NCBI GenBank assembly: GCA_903950295.1
Contig: CAJBAP010000080.1
Span: 1 to 13,512 of the forward strand
Origin: an uncultured Rhodocyclaceae bacterium
Lineage (GTDB): Bacteria; Pseudomonadota; Gammaproteobacteria; Burkholderiales; Rhodocyclaceae
Direction of reading: 5' to 3'
Length of the DNA: 13,512 bases
The translations under genes and the position numbers were made by a program. Below the pieces are notes generated by a model. The model had not been told where the DNA came from and made no database searches. It saw only the letters and a program-made list of their open reading frames with translations. Below, piece by piece: positions 1-7,526 of the stretch (within the stretch, counting starts at the first letter, position 1; each line of letters starts with the position of its first letter).

Positions 1-531
<531 letters not shown>

Positions 532-535
<4 letters not shown>

Positions 536-1143
536 GACGTTTCCTTGTTTTCTGCTGTCTTGGGTACTGCGGGTTTGGCATTGATCTTCTGCATGGCCGC
601 GTTGAATTCGGCTTGCGCCAGTTGCGGCCAGGCCAGCAGGGCGCGGTCGATGGTCGCATCAATCTCTTCGGCCTCTTCCTTGCGTGGTGGCTTCAGCACA
701 TAGTCGACGACTGCGTTGCGGTCACCCGGATGACCGATGCCGATACGCAGACGCCAGTAATCCTGCGTGCCGAGATGACTGGTGATGTCCTTCAAGCCAT
801 TATGGCCGCCGAGGCCACCACCAAACTTGAGCCGTGACTGGCCGGGCGGTATGTCGAGTTCGTCATGCACCACCAGCATTTCGTCGGGCTGGATACGGTA
901 AAAATTTGCCAGCGCCTGTACCGACTGACCAGAGCGGTTCATGAAGGTTTGCGGCATGAGCAGCCAGACACCGACATCACGCGCATTGGCCACCCAGCCG
1001 TGATAACGCGATTCGCGGGAAAACGCCACGCCCAGTTCGCGCGCCAGACGCTCACAAAACCAAAACCCGGCGTTGTGCCGGGTTTTGGAATAGTCGGCAC
1101 CCGGGTTACCGAGGCCGACAATGAGCTTGAGCGGTACCGACAA
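532..1143 (-). CDS. pth: Peptidyl-tRNA hydrolase, apparent TTG start
   Basis: This cytoplasmic enzyme cleaves the ester bond of peptidyl-tRNAs released from stalled ribosomes and so recycles tRNA. The 203 residues match family length (194 in E. coli) with a slightly longer polar tail. Expected active-site residues are present: Asn13 in VGLGNPG, catalytic His23 in KTRHNAGF, Asn69 in TFMNRSG, Asp94 in VVHDELD and Asn115 in GGHNGLKD. The only sensible start is TTG at 1143-1141. It directly follows the rplY TAA, which is in the same frame and rules out an upstream start, and no ATG or GTG occurs before the first conserved strand ([11 protein letters not shown]). No strong Shine-Dalgarno sequence precedes it, so expression probably depends on ribosomes finishing rplY. 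The stop overlaps the ychF start by 4 bases. Identity is certain; the start codon is inferred. Confidence 0.96.
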
Positions 1144-1815
1144 TTACTTTTTCTCGGCCTTCTTCTCGGGAGCAGCTGCCGGCTTCTTCTCGGTGATGAC
1201 CTGGGTTTCTACAGGCGCTTCGGCAGCGACTTCGTCGGCGGCTGCACCCGCACCGCGCACGACAACACCGGCAATGACCGGATCGCCTTCGCCGTGGTGC
1301 GCCAACTCGACGCCAGCAGGCAACGCGACCTGGGAGAGGTGCAACGCCTGGCCGGCCTGCAGGTCCTTGAGGTCGACTTCGATGAACTCGGGCAGATCCT
1401 TCGGCAGACACTTGACATCGAGCTCGGTAAAGGCGTGCTGCACCATGCCGCCGCCAATTTTGACGCCCGGGGCGATGTCGGCATTGATGAAGTGCAGTGG
1501 CACCTTCTGGTGGATGATTTGCGTGGCATCGATGCGCTGGAAATCGACGTGCTTGATCTGCAGCTTATAGGCGTGCATCTGCACGTCGCGCAGCAGGCAC
1601 ATTTCCGTGGCGCCTTCGATGTTCATGTTGATGACGGAAGAATGAAACGCTTCCTTGCGCATGGCCTGATAGAGCTCGTTGTGATTGAACTCGATCATCT
1701 GCGGGGCAGACTTGCCGCCGTAAAGGATGCCGGGGACCCGATTGGCACGACGCAGGCGGCGGCTCGCACTCGATCCCTGCAGTTCGCGCTTGTTAGCATT
1801 GATTTCATGTTGCAT
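1144..1815 (-). CDS. rplY: 50S ribosomal protein bL25, long CTC/TL5 form
   Basis: bL25 binds 5S rRNA in the central protuberance of the large subunit; the long form is known as CTC or TL5. At 223 residues the protein is more than twice the 94-residue E. coli protein. It consists of the N-terminal 5S-binding domain (about residues 1-95, with the RRLRRANRVPGILYGG segment), a C-terminal TL5-type beta domain (about 96-190) and a flexible tail rich in Ala, Glu and Lys ending in KKAEKK. The ATG at 1815 has a good Shine-Dalgarno sequence (TTGGAG, about 8 bases upstream). The gene lies 54 bases after prs, across a terminator-like hairpin, and abuts pth. The prs-rplY-pth order is standard in Beta- and Gammaproteobacteria. 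Confidence 0.96.
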   Translation of the reverse strand: MQHEINANKRELQGSSASRRLRRANRVPGILYGGKSAPQMIEFNHNELYQAMRKEAFHSSVINMNIEGATEMCLLRDVQMHAYKLQIKHVDFQRIDATQIIHQKVPLHFINADIAPGVKIGGGMVQHAFTELDVKCLPKDLPEFIEVDLKDLQAGQALHLSQVALPAGVELAHHGEGDPVIAGVVVRGAGAAADEVAAEAPVETQVITEKKPAAAPEKKAEKK

Positions 1816-1825
1816 GGTTTACTCC

Positions 1826-1856
1826 AAAAAGTACTCTGCCCGCGACCAGGCAGAGT
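1826..1856 (-). terminator. Terminator-like or attenuator hairpin between prs and rplY
   Basis: In the leftward direction ACTCTGCC (1856-1849) and GGCAGAGT (1840-1833) form a perfect 8-bp stem with an 8-base loop. Two bases later comes TTTTT (1830-1826), and then the rplY Shine-Dalgarno sequence. This has the form of an intrinsic terminator, but genes on both sides point the same way and no separate rplY promoter is evident, so partial read-through (attenuation), or a 3'-end processing and stability role for the prs mRNA, is more likely than full termination. The structure is seen in the sequence; its activity is inferred. Confidence 0.5.
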
Positions 1857-1869
1857 GGGTTGAAAAACT

Positions 1870-2820
1870 TCATTCAGCGAAGAGGGAGGATACGGACTCT
1901 TCGTTGCTGATACGGATGATGGTCTCGGCCAGCAGACCGGCGATGGAGACGACACGGATGCGGTCGCAGGCTTGGGCGTCCTCGCGCAACGGGATGGTGT
2001 CGGTGACGACCACTTCGTCGAGATCGGATTCGGCGATGCGCGCGACGGCGCTGCCTGACAGCACCGGATGGGTGCAATAGGCCATGACTTTCTTGGCGCC
2101 ATGCTCCTTGAGCGCTTTCGCGGCCTTGCACAGCGTACCGGCGGTATCGACGATGTCGTCCATGATGACGCAGCTGCGTCCCTCGACGTCGCCGATGATA
2201 TGCATGACTTCTGAGACATTGGCGCGCGGCCGACGCTTGTCGATGATCGCCAGTTCGGTTTCGAGCAATTTTGCGGCGGCGCGGGCACGCAGCACGCCAC
2301 CGACGTCGGGCGATACCACCAGCAGGTCATCATGACGCTGCTTCCAGATGTCGCCCAACAGAATCGGCGTAGCGTAGATGTTATCGACCGGGATGTCGAA
2401 GAAGCCCTGGATCTGGTCGGCGTGCAGATCGACGGTGAGAACGCGCTGCACGCCTGCGGCCTGCAGCATGTTGGCGACCACCTTGGCGGCGATCGGCACA
2501 CGCGCCGAGCGTGAGCGGCGATCCTGACGCGCATAACCGTAATAAGGCACGGCAGCGGTGATGCGGCCCGCCGAGGCACGCTTCAGTGCGTCGGCAAGGA
2601 TGATCAGTTCCATCAGGTTGTCGTTGGTCGGCGCACAGGTCGGCTGCAGGATGAAGGCATCCTTGCCGCGCACGTTTTCCAGGAGCTCGACGTTGCTCTC
2701 GCCATCGGAGAAGCGGCCCACGGCGCAGCGGCCAAGCGAAATGTTCAGGCGCTTGGTGACATCGGCCGCCAACTTGGGGTTGGCGTTGCCGGTAAAGACC
2801 ATCAGACTATCGTAGGCCAT
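1870..2820 (-). CDS. prs: Ribose-phosphate pyrophosphokinase (PRPP synthetase)
   Basis: Prs makes 5-phosphoribosyl diphosphate from ribose 5-phosphate and ATP, feeding purine, pyrimidine, NAD, His and Trp synthesis. The 316 residues match the class I enzyme (315 in E. coli). Visible are the [12 protein letters not shown]-binding segment (95-102), the metal-binding [11 protein letters not shown] (131-141), KRRPRAN with the catalytic-loop Lys195, and the PRPP loop around [11 protein letters not shown] (220-230). The ATG at 2820 was chosen because its N-terminus matches the family and AGGA lies about 9 bases upstream. A frame continuing further upstream runs into the tRNA gene and is not coding. 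The gene sits 71 bases behind tRNA-Gln and probably shares its transcript. A terminator-like hairpin follows it. Confidence 0.97.
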   Translation of the reverse strand: MAYDSLMVFTGNANPKLAADVTKRLNISLGRCAVGRFSDGESNVELLENVRGKDAFILQPTCAPTNDNLMELIILADALKRASAGRITAAVPYYGYARQDRRSRSARVPIAAKVVANMLQAAGVQRVLTVDLHADQIQGFFDIPVDNIYATPILLGDIWKQRHDDLLVVSPDVGGVLRARAAAKLLETELAIIDKRRPRANVSEVMHIIGDVEGRSCVIMDDIVDTAGTLCKAAKALKEHGAKKVMAYCTHPVLSGSAVARIAESDLDEVVVTDTIPLREDAQACDRIRVVSIAGLLAETIIRISNEESVSSLFAE

Positions 2821-2849
2821 GCGCGTGTCCTGCGTCACCGAAAGCGAAG

Positions 2850-2882
2850 CGGGCAGGCTCGGAGAGGGTCTGCGTCTGCCCG
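2850..2882 (-). other. Stem-loop in the tRNA-Gln to prs spacer
   Basis: CGGGCAG (2882-2876 on the minus strand) and CTGCCCG (2856-2850) form a perfect 7-bp stem around a 19-base loop, starting 9 bases after the tRNA CCA end. There is no T-run after it, so it is not an ordinary intrinsic terminator. It could affect separation of the tRNA from the prs mRNA or stabilise the new prs 5' end. The stem is visible; any function is a guess. Confidence 0.3.
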
Positions 2883-2891
2883 TTGAAGATC

Positions 2892-2968
2892 TGGCTGGGG
2901 AGGAAGGATTCGAACCTTCGCATGCTGGAATCAAAATCCAGTGCCTTAACCAGCTTGGCGACTCCCCA
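2892..2968 (-). tRNA. tRNA-Gln (anticodon UUG), CCA encoded
   Basis: A full 77-base cloverleaf can be folded. The acceptor arms are TGGGGAG and CTCCCCA with discriminator G73 and encoded CCA. The D arm is GCC/GGC, and the anticodon stem CTGGA/TCCAG encloses the loop TTTTGAT, giving anticodon TTG. The T arm is GAAGG/CCTTC around TTCGAAT. The weak first pair (U1-A72) and G73 are typical identity elements of bacterial tRNA-Gln. It lies between ispE and prs in the same direction, as known from many Betaproteobacteria, so it is likely cut out of a longer transcript or made from the promoter just upstream. Confidence 0.97.
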
Positions 2969-3009
2969 AATTCGGCCGACTGAATTGCTGACAGCGCGAA
3001 AGGACGCGG

Positions 3010-3038
3010 ATTTTCCGGGTTTTACGGGTGCCTGTCAA
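3010..3038 (-). promoter_or_regulatory. Putative sigma-70 promoter for tRNA-Gln/prs
   Basis: On the minus strand a perfect -35 box TTGACA (3038-3033) is followed by a 17-base spacer and the -10-like box GAAAAT (3015-3010, 4 of 6 consensus bases). The -35 box overlaps the ispE stop codon. Transcription would start near 3003, about 35 bases before the tRNA 5' end, and the bases after the -10 box are GC-rich (CCGCG), as in promoters of stable RNA genes under stringent control. The boxes are seen; use as a promoter is inferred from position and spacing. Confidence 0.55.
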
Positions 3039-3883
3039 TGCGTCAATGCGGCGAGCGGGTGCGCAACCAGGCCATTGACCACTTGTCCGCTCATGTCGGG
3101 CGGCAGCATGGCATGGGCAGCAAGCGCAGCGGCCGACGTACCGAATTCGACGAAGCAGCAGGCTCCGGAACCCGTCATGCGGGCATCGCCCTGCTGACGC
3201 AGCCAGTCGAGATGGCGCGCGACCTCGGGGTAAAGCGCACAGGCCACCGGCTCGAGATCGTTTTGGCCAAACCCCGGCCGCCAGTCGGACGGCAGAATCG
3301 CCGGCGTGTCGCGCCTGAGGTCAGGCGAGCCGAATATCGCAGCGGTCGGCACGGACACTGCGGGCATGGTGAGCAGATAGGTTGTCACCGGCGTATCCGC
3401 GTTGGTAAAAGTTTCGCCGATCCCCTCGGCAAAGGCGCTACGGCCATGGATGAAGATCGGCACATCGGCGCCCAGTGTCAGGCCAATAGCTTGCAGACGT
3501 TCGCGTGTCAGGCCGCAGCCCCATAGATGATTGAGAGCAAGCAGGGTGGTGGCAGCGTCCGAACTGCCGCCGCCCAGCCCACCGCCCATGGGGATGCGTT
3601 TTTCCAGATGAATCGTTGCTCCATTAGCCGTCCCGCCAGCGCCGACTTTTAAGGCGGTGGCCGCACGCACCACCAGATCCTGTTCGGGCGGCACGCCGGG
3701 CGTCGGTGTCGCCAGCACGATGCTTCCATCAGTGCGAGGCTCGAAATGCAAGGTATCGGCCAAGTCAATGAAGCGGAACACTGTCTGCAACAGGTGGTAA
3801 CCATCGGCCCGTCTGCCGACGACATGCAGGAACAGGTTGAGCTTGGCCGGTGCCGGCCAGTGACTATCCCAGTTCCAGTTCAT
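3035..3883 (-). CDS. ispE: 4-diphosphocytidyl-2-C-methyl-D-erythritol kinase
   Basis: IspE phosphorylates CDP-methylerythritol at the 2-hydroxyl using ATP, the fourth step of the MEP isoprenoid pathway, in the cytoplasm. It is a GHMP kinase of 282 residues (283 in E. coli). Visible are PAPAKLNLFLHV with catalytic Lys14, the glycine-rich ATP loop PMGGGLGGGSSDA (98-110), catalytic Asp140 in LGADVPIF, and the C-terminal GHMP segment RMTGSGACCFVEF. The ATG at 3883 overlaps the lolB stop in an ATGA arrangement and has GGAG about 10 bases upstream. A GTG five codons earlier is possible but less likely. The lolB-ispE coupling is conserved in Beta- and Gammaproteobacteria. The stop codon overlaps the likely tRNA-Gln promoter. 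Confidence 0.97.
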   Translation of the reverse strand: MNWNWDSHWPAPAKLNLFLHVVGRRADGYHLLQTVFRFIDLADTLHFEPRTDGSIVLATPTPGVPPEQDLVVRAATALKVGAGGTANGATIHLEKRIPMGGGLGGGSSDAATTLLALNHLWGCGLTRERLQAIGLTLGADVPIFIHGRSAFAEGIGETFTNADTPVTTYLLTMPAVSVPTAAIFGSPDLRRDTPAILPSDWRPGFGQNDLEPVACALYPEVARHLDWLRQQGDARMTGSGACCFVEFGTSAAALAAHAMLPPDMSGQVVNGLVAHPLAALTH

Positions 3884-4413
3884 CGCACTTCGCTCCACTC
3901 GTCGATCTTCAGGCGCACGCTAATGTCTTCGCGCCCATGTTCAAGCTCGATCAGCGTCGGCAGGGCGTCTGGGGCGGTGCTTTCACGCTCGATCACGCTG
4001 ATGCGCCAGCCCTCGGTGTCTGCCTCATTGCCGAGCAACCAGTGCGCCGACGCCTTCAGAGGCAGCCGAAAGCCGAACACTTCCTGCGACAATTCACTCC
4101 AGTCGGCTGCATAAAAACGGCGCTGGTCGGCCAGCAGCAAGCGGGCGCCGCTCGCATCGCGGGTGATCTCCGCCACTCCCTGGCCCAATGGCGTGGTCAC
4201 CAGAATTTCGTCGCCGGCATTGCCGTGGTGCCAGTCGAGCTTCGCGTGGTGACGGGTTTCGCCCTGGCGCACCGCGATCCGGCCAGTGAAGGAAAACCCG
4301 GTGACTGCCGCGGTCGACGGACGTACCGGCAGCGGAGGGTTGCTGACGCAGCCGGCCAGGAACAATGTCAAAGCAGCCAGCGCACCGGCAAAAATCGTAC
4401 GGATCAATATCAA
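3880..4413 (-). CDS. lolB: Outer-membrane lipoprotein receptor LolB, apparent TTG start
   Basis: LolB takes lipoproteins from the periplasmic carrier LolA and inserts them into the outer membrane; it is itself a lipoprotein. The 177 residues begin with a short hydrophobic signal ending in the lipobox LAGC, with the lipidated Cys at residue 22. The residue after it is Val rather than Asp, which fits outer-membrane sorting. Later segments such as FSFTGRIAVRQG, LDWHHGNAGDEILVTTPLGQ and HWLLGN match LolB. The start appears to be TTG at 4413-4411, forming a 4-base TTGA overlap with the stop of the TPR gene; a second TTG lies two codons on. No clear Shine-Dalgarno sequence is seen, suggesting coupled translation. 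Its stop overlaps ispE. Family identity is strong; the exact start is inferred. Confidence 0.92.
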   Translation of the reverse strand: MILIRTIFAGALAALTLFLAGCVSNPPLPVRPSTAAVTGFSFTGRIAVRQGETRHHAKLDWHHGNAGDEILVTTPLGQGVAEITRDASGARLLLADQRRFYAADWSELSQEVFGFRLPLKASAHWLLGNEADTEGWRISVIERESTAPDALPTLIELEHGREDISVRLKIDEWSEVR

Positions 4414-6131
4414 TGCGGGAAGCGCTTGATGGTTTCCGTCAGGGCTTCGCTGGCGGGATGTTCAAGTCGCGCCTTTTCCCAAGTCTGACGCGCTTCGGCC
4501 TGACGTCCGAGCGACCACAGCACTTCGCCGAGGTGGGCGGCAATCTCCGGGTCGGCGCGGATGACAAGGGCCGCATTGAGGACGTCGAGGGCAGCCGTGG
4601 CATCGCCCTGACGGAACAGCACCCAGCCCTTGCTATCGAGGATGAATGGGTCGTTGGGCGCCAATTGCAGCGCACGCTCTATCAGTGTGCGTGCCTCGTC
4701 GAGGCGCACGTTGCGCTCGGCCAGCGAATAACCCAGCGCATTGAGCGCATGGGCATGATCCGGACGCAGCTCGATCAGCCGCCGCAGACGCATTTCAAGT
4801 TCACCCGAACGCCCCATTTTCTCGGCCAGCAGGGCAATTTCATAGAGCAGCTCGGGCTGATCAGGCTGCTGCGTCAGCCCCGCAACCAGCACGGCATGCG
4901 CATCGGGAGCACGCCCGGCCTCGCGCAGGATTTGTGCTTCGCCAATCAGCAACTGCACGCGTTCGCGCGGGTTGGCAGCTTCGGCCTCCGCCAGTTGGCG
5001 CCGCGCCAGATCGAGTTTGTCCTGCTTGGCCAGCACATTGGCGGCATGCAGGCGAGCGGTCAGATAGTGTTCGCCGCGCCCCACCAGAGCGAACCATTTC
5101 AGGGCCTCCTCCCAACGCTTGCCCTCTTCGGCAATCTGTCCAAGGTAAAAACGCGCCTTGTCGGCTTCGGCATGACCGACCTCTACCAATCGGTGCAAGT
5201 ATTTTTCGGCTTGTGCGGTGTCGTTAAGTTGCAGCGACAACACGGCCACGGCAAAAATCACGTCACCATTCTTGTCCGACTCGCTGGAACCCTGCTCGAG
5301 CAGGATGCCAAACTCTCGGCGCGCTTCTGCATATTGCTTCGCGCCAACCAGAGCACGGGCGTAAGCCAAGCGCGCCTCGCGCGCCTGCGGGTTTGCAGCA
5401 ATGAAGCCTTCGAGAACCATCAGGGCCTCGGTACGGTTTTCGATCAACTGGACACGGAACAGCACGGCGGCTTCCCAGTCGGGCTTGAGCTCGAGCGCAC
5501 GCACGACCGCACTCCGGGCGGCAACCATATCGCGCGCCTCGAAAGCCGCGAGGGCACGGGCATAATGCGCCTCGGGAATTTGCAGATAGGGGGTGGTTAG
5601 CGCATCGACGAGCACGCGGGTGGCCTGGCGATCGCCACCGCGAGCGAACAAGCGGTTGAGGTGCAACAGATTCGGGCCGACATTCTGCGGATCGGCCGCG
5701 AACATGGCCGCCACGATGGGCATGAGTTCGTCGTAACGACCATGCGCTGCCAGCAGGCTGATGATGGTCTGGCGCGCCTGTGTCGAATCCGGCTCGACCT
5801 CGAGCCAGACCCGTGCCGCATCGAGCGCAAGATCGGTACGTCGGCCATGCAGAGCAATCTCGGTGGCACGGCGGGCAATGCGCGGATCGCGCGTTTCCCC
5901 GGCGATGTTGCGATAAATCTCGGCGGCACTGGCCAACTGCCCACGTTGCCCGGCAATCTCGGCCAGCAGGAACTGAAAAAGCAGCTGCGGCGTCAGAGCT
6001 ACCGACGGCAGGCGGGCATCGACCTCCTCCCGCTCGACGACCTCGGGCTTTTCAGTTACCGCCTCTTCGGCATGCAAACCGCCGGCGGCCAGGATAGAGA
6101 CGGCAGCAATCAGGAGGGGAATCAGTTTCAT
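4410..6131 (-). CDS. Secreted tetratricopeptide-repeat protein upstream of lolB
   Basis: This 573-residue protein has a Sec signal peptide (residues 1-21, cleaved after LHA) and no lipobox, so it should be periplasmic or loosely attached to the envelope. After a charged linker, nearly the whole chain is alpha-helical TPR-like repeats. The clearest lie at the C-terminus (about 440-560), for example LNALGYSLAERNVRLDEA, LDSKGWVLFRQGDATAA and LGEVLWSLGRQAEARQTW; more degenerate ones start around residue 50. No catalytic domain is visible. TPR arrays bind other proteins, so a scaffold or assembly role is likely but the partner is unknown. It is the first gene of the block and overlaps lolB by 4 bases, hinting at a link to outer-membrane lipoprotein traffic. 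The ATG at 6131 is fixed by the signal peptide; its Shine-Dalgarno sequence is weak. Confidence 0.88.
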   Translation of the reverse strand: MKLIPLLIAAVSILAAGGLHAEEAVTEKPEVVEREEVDARLPSVALTPQLLFQFLLAEIAGQRGQLASAAEIYRNIAGETRDPRIARRATEIALHGRRTDLALDAARVWLEVEPDSTQARQTIISLLAAHGRYDELMPIVAAMFAADPQNVGPNLLHLNRLFARGGDRQATRVLVDALTTPYLQIPEAHYARALAAFEARDMVAARSAVVRALELKPDWEAAVLFRVQLIENRTEALMVLEGFIAANPQAREARLAYARALVGAKQYAEARREFGILLEQGSSESDKNGDVIFAVAVLSLQLNDTAQAEKYLHRLVEVGHAEADKARFYLGQIAEEGKRWEEALKWFALVGRGEHYLTARLHAANVLAKQDKLDLARRQLAEAEAANPRERVQLLIGEAQILREAGRAPDAHAVLVAGLTQQPDQPELLYEIALLAEKMGRSGELEMRLRRLIELRPDHAHALNALGYSLAERNVRLDEARTLIERALQLAPNDPFILDSKGWVLFRQGDATAALDVLNAALVIRADPEIAAHLGEVLWSLGRQAEARQTWEKARLEHPASEALTETIKRFPH

Positions 6132-6171
6132 GGGGCTGGCGTCAGAAGGGGCGGGTGGGATGAACAGGTCG

Positions 6172-6196
6172 TGCTAAAAATGCGGTCATGTTAGCA
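6172..6196. promoter_or_regulatory. Divergent promoter region of mutM and the TPR-lolB-ispE operon
   Basis: The 81-base gap between the divergent genes contains an inverted repeat, TGCTAA (6172-6177) and TTAGCA (6191-6196), 13 bases apart. Each arm reads as a TGn-extended -10-like box in its own direction: TGC-TAAAAA rightward and TGC-TAACAT leftward. If used, leaders would be about 26 bases for mutM and 50 for the TPR gene. Good -35 boxes are not seen, which extended -10 promoters can tolerate. The symmetry might also be an operator or chance. Confidence 0.35.
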
Positions 6197-6212
6197 GTTT
6201 CCAATACCCCCC

Positions 6213-7037
6213 ATGCCTGAACTACCCGAAGTCGAAGTCACCCGGCGTGGCATTGTCCAACGCGTCGAAGGGGTGCGCCTCGAGCGTGCCGTACTGCGCA
6301 CGCCGGCTTTGCGTTACCCGATTCCCGCTGGGCTGGCGCAGCAACTCGCTGGACGCACACTGCTCGAGGCAAAGCGCCGCGGCAAATACCTGCTGCTCGA
6401 TTTTGGCGTTGGCCACCTGCTCATTCATCTGGGCATGTCGGGCAGCCTGCGTTTCGTTGCCGCCGGTACGCCACCCGAAAAACACGACCATGCCGACTTC
6501 ATCTTCGGCGCCAAGGGTAATAAACAGGTGCTGCGCTTCACCGACCCGCGCCGCTTCGGCGCACTGCTATGGTTGGCGGGCGATCCGCTCGAACATCCAT
6601 TGATCGCCAAACTCGGCATCGAGCCCCTCACCCGCACATTCACGCCAACCTGGCTGCACACGGCATTGCGGGGCAAGAGCATGGCGATCAAGCCGGCATT
6701 GATGGATTCCGGCCTGGTCGTCGGCGTCGGTAACATCTACGCGGCGGAAAGCCTGTTCGATGCGGGCATCGACCCGCGGGTAACAGCTGGTCGTGTGAGT
6801 GCTGCGCGTTTGGCTAGATTGGTACCGGCAATCAAGGAGACCCTGCGTGCCGCCATTCGGGCCGGCGGCAGTACGCTGCGCGACTTCTGCAATACCGATG
6901 GCGGCATGGGCGACTTCCAGACCCGCCACCAGGTATATGACCGGGCCGGCCAACCCTGTCACAGATGTGGCGGAACCATCCGGCTAATTCGGCAGGGACA
7001 GCGTTCGACCTGTTTCTGTCCGCGTTGCCAGCGCTAA
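6213..7037 (+). CDS. mutM: Formamidopyrimidine-DNA glycosylase (8-oxoguanine repair)
   Basis: MutM (Fpg) removes 8-oxoguanine and formamidopyrimidines from DNA and nicks the site by beta,delta-elimination. The 274 residues match the family (269 in E. coli). Visible are the N-terminal PELPEVE with catalytic Pro2 and Glu3 (the initiator Met must be removed), Lys58 in RRGKYLLL, the void-filling loop LGMSGSLR, the helix-two-turn-helix GVGNIYAAESLF, and a C-terminal zinc finger with Cys249, Cys252, Cys269 and Cys272 and its lesion-contacting Arg264. The start is certain because Pro2 must follow it. The gene stands alone on the + strand, divergent from the TPR operon and ending 46 bases from the convergent uspA-type gene. 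No catalytic residue is missing. Confidence 0.98.
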   Translation: MPELPEVEVTRRGIVQRVEGVRLERAVLRTPALRYPIPAGLAQQLAGRTLLEAKRRGKYLLLDFGVGHLLIHLGMSGSLRFVAAGTPPEKHDHADFIFGAKGNKQVLRFTDPRRFGALLWLAGDPLEHPLIAKLGIEPLTRTFTPTWLHTALRGKSMAIKPALMDSGLVVGVGNIYAAESLFDAGIDPRVTAGRVSAARLARLVPAIKETLRAAIRAGGSTLRDFCNTDGGMGDFQTRHQVYDRAGQPCHRCGGTIRLIRQGQRSTCFCPRCQR

Positions 7038-7073
7038 AAAGTCGGTACCAGCGGGATGGAATGCCCCGCATGG
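7036..7073 (-). terminator. Possible terminator of the leftward ferredoxin/terC/uspA operon
   Basis: In the 46-base convergent gap, CCAGCGGG (7048-7055) pairs with CCCGC plus TGG (7065-7073) with one bulged A and a 9-base loop. Read leftward, the stem is followed seven bases later by TTTTT (7040-7036), which lies on the complement of the mutM stop region. The distance to the T-run is longer than ideal, so this is a weak call. No T-run follows in the mutM direction. Confidence 0.35.
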
Positions 7074-7083
7074 GGTACGGCGT

Positions 7084-7524
7084 CTATCTAACCAGCAGCA
7101 ATGGCACCTTGGTCAGGTGAGCGACTTTCGAAGCCACTGAGCCAAGTAGCGTGCCGCCCAACCCGCTGTGGCCACGGGTGCCGATCAGGATCTGATTGCA
7201 GGCTTTGCTTTCGGCGAAGTCGACGATGGTCTCGGCACTATCACCCACCGAAACGTGCAGCTGCGGCACCAGTCCGGCAGCCTTGAGTTGCTGCTCCGCA
7301 ACCGCCAGTGCCTTGAGGCCTTCCTCACGGTGGAACTCGCGAATCTGGTCGGCGTTGATGAAGCGGTTGATGTCGCCAGACAACGAGGGTTGAACATTGA
7401 GCAGGTGAATCTGCGGCGCAAGCTTCCAGTCGCCAAGATGGGCAATGATCCAGGCGACGGGCTTGAGCGAAATATCAGAACCATCGATCGGCACGAGCCA
7501 GTTCGGTTGGGGTGGTGGCGCCAT
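7084..7524 (-). CDS. Universal stress protein (UspA family), ATP-binding type
   Basis: This is a single 146-residue Usp domain, a cytoplasmic protein usually induced by stress or growth arrest. The N-terminal strand ends in VPIDGSD with the family's conserved Asp14, and the nucleotide-binding motif G-x2-G-x9-G-S is intact (Gly115, Gly118, Gly128, Ser129), which puts it in the ATP-binding class. The ATG at 7524 has a near-perfect Shine-Dalgarno sequence, AAGGAGG, located inside the last codons of the terC-family gene; only 2 bases separate that gene's stop from this start. The strong ribosome site contrasts with the weak ones of neighbouring genes and suggests high expression. It is the last gene of the leftward block. 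The specific role cannot be told from sequence. Confidence 0.92.
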   Translation of the reverse strand: MAPPPQPNWLVPIDGSDISLKPVAWIIAHLGDWKLAPQIHLLNVQPSLSGDINRFINADQIREFHREEGLKALAVAEQQLKAAGLVPQLHVSVGDSAETIVDFAESKACNQILIGTRGHSGLGGTLLGSVASKVAHLTKVPLLLVR

Positions 7525-7526
7525 GG

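Noticed and set aside
865..1863. 332-codon open frame on the + strand
   Set aside because: It is antisense to pth and rplY, both certain genes, with no domain signature.
2821..2934. Upstream extension of the prs frame beginning [14 protein letters not shown]
   Set aside because: These residues are a well-known false translation of a tRNA 3' half. The normal Prs N-terminus starts at 2820.
2883..3197. 104-codon + strand frame containing [13 protein letters not shown]
   Set aside because: It is a translation of the complement of tRNA-Gln plus the ispE end, a common misannotation near tRNA genes.
3884..3898. GTG start for ispE five codons upstream
   Set aside because: The ATG that overlaps the lolB stop has a suitable Shine-Dalgarno spacing and gives the normal protein length. 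The GTG itself overlaps that Shine-Dalgarno sequence.
4365..5600. 411-codon open frame on the + strand
   Set aside because: It is antisense to the TPR protein and lolB, rich in His, Gln and Arg in the way antisense frames of GC-rich genes are, and shows no family motif.
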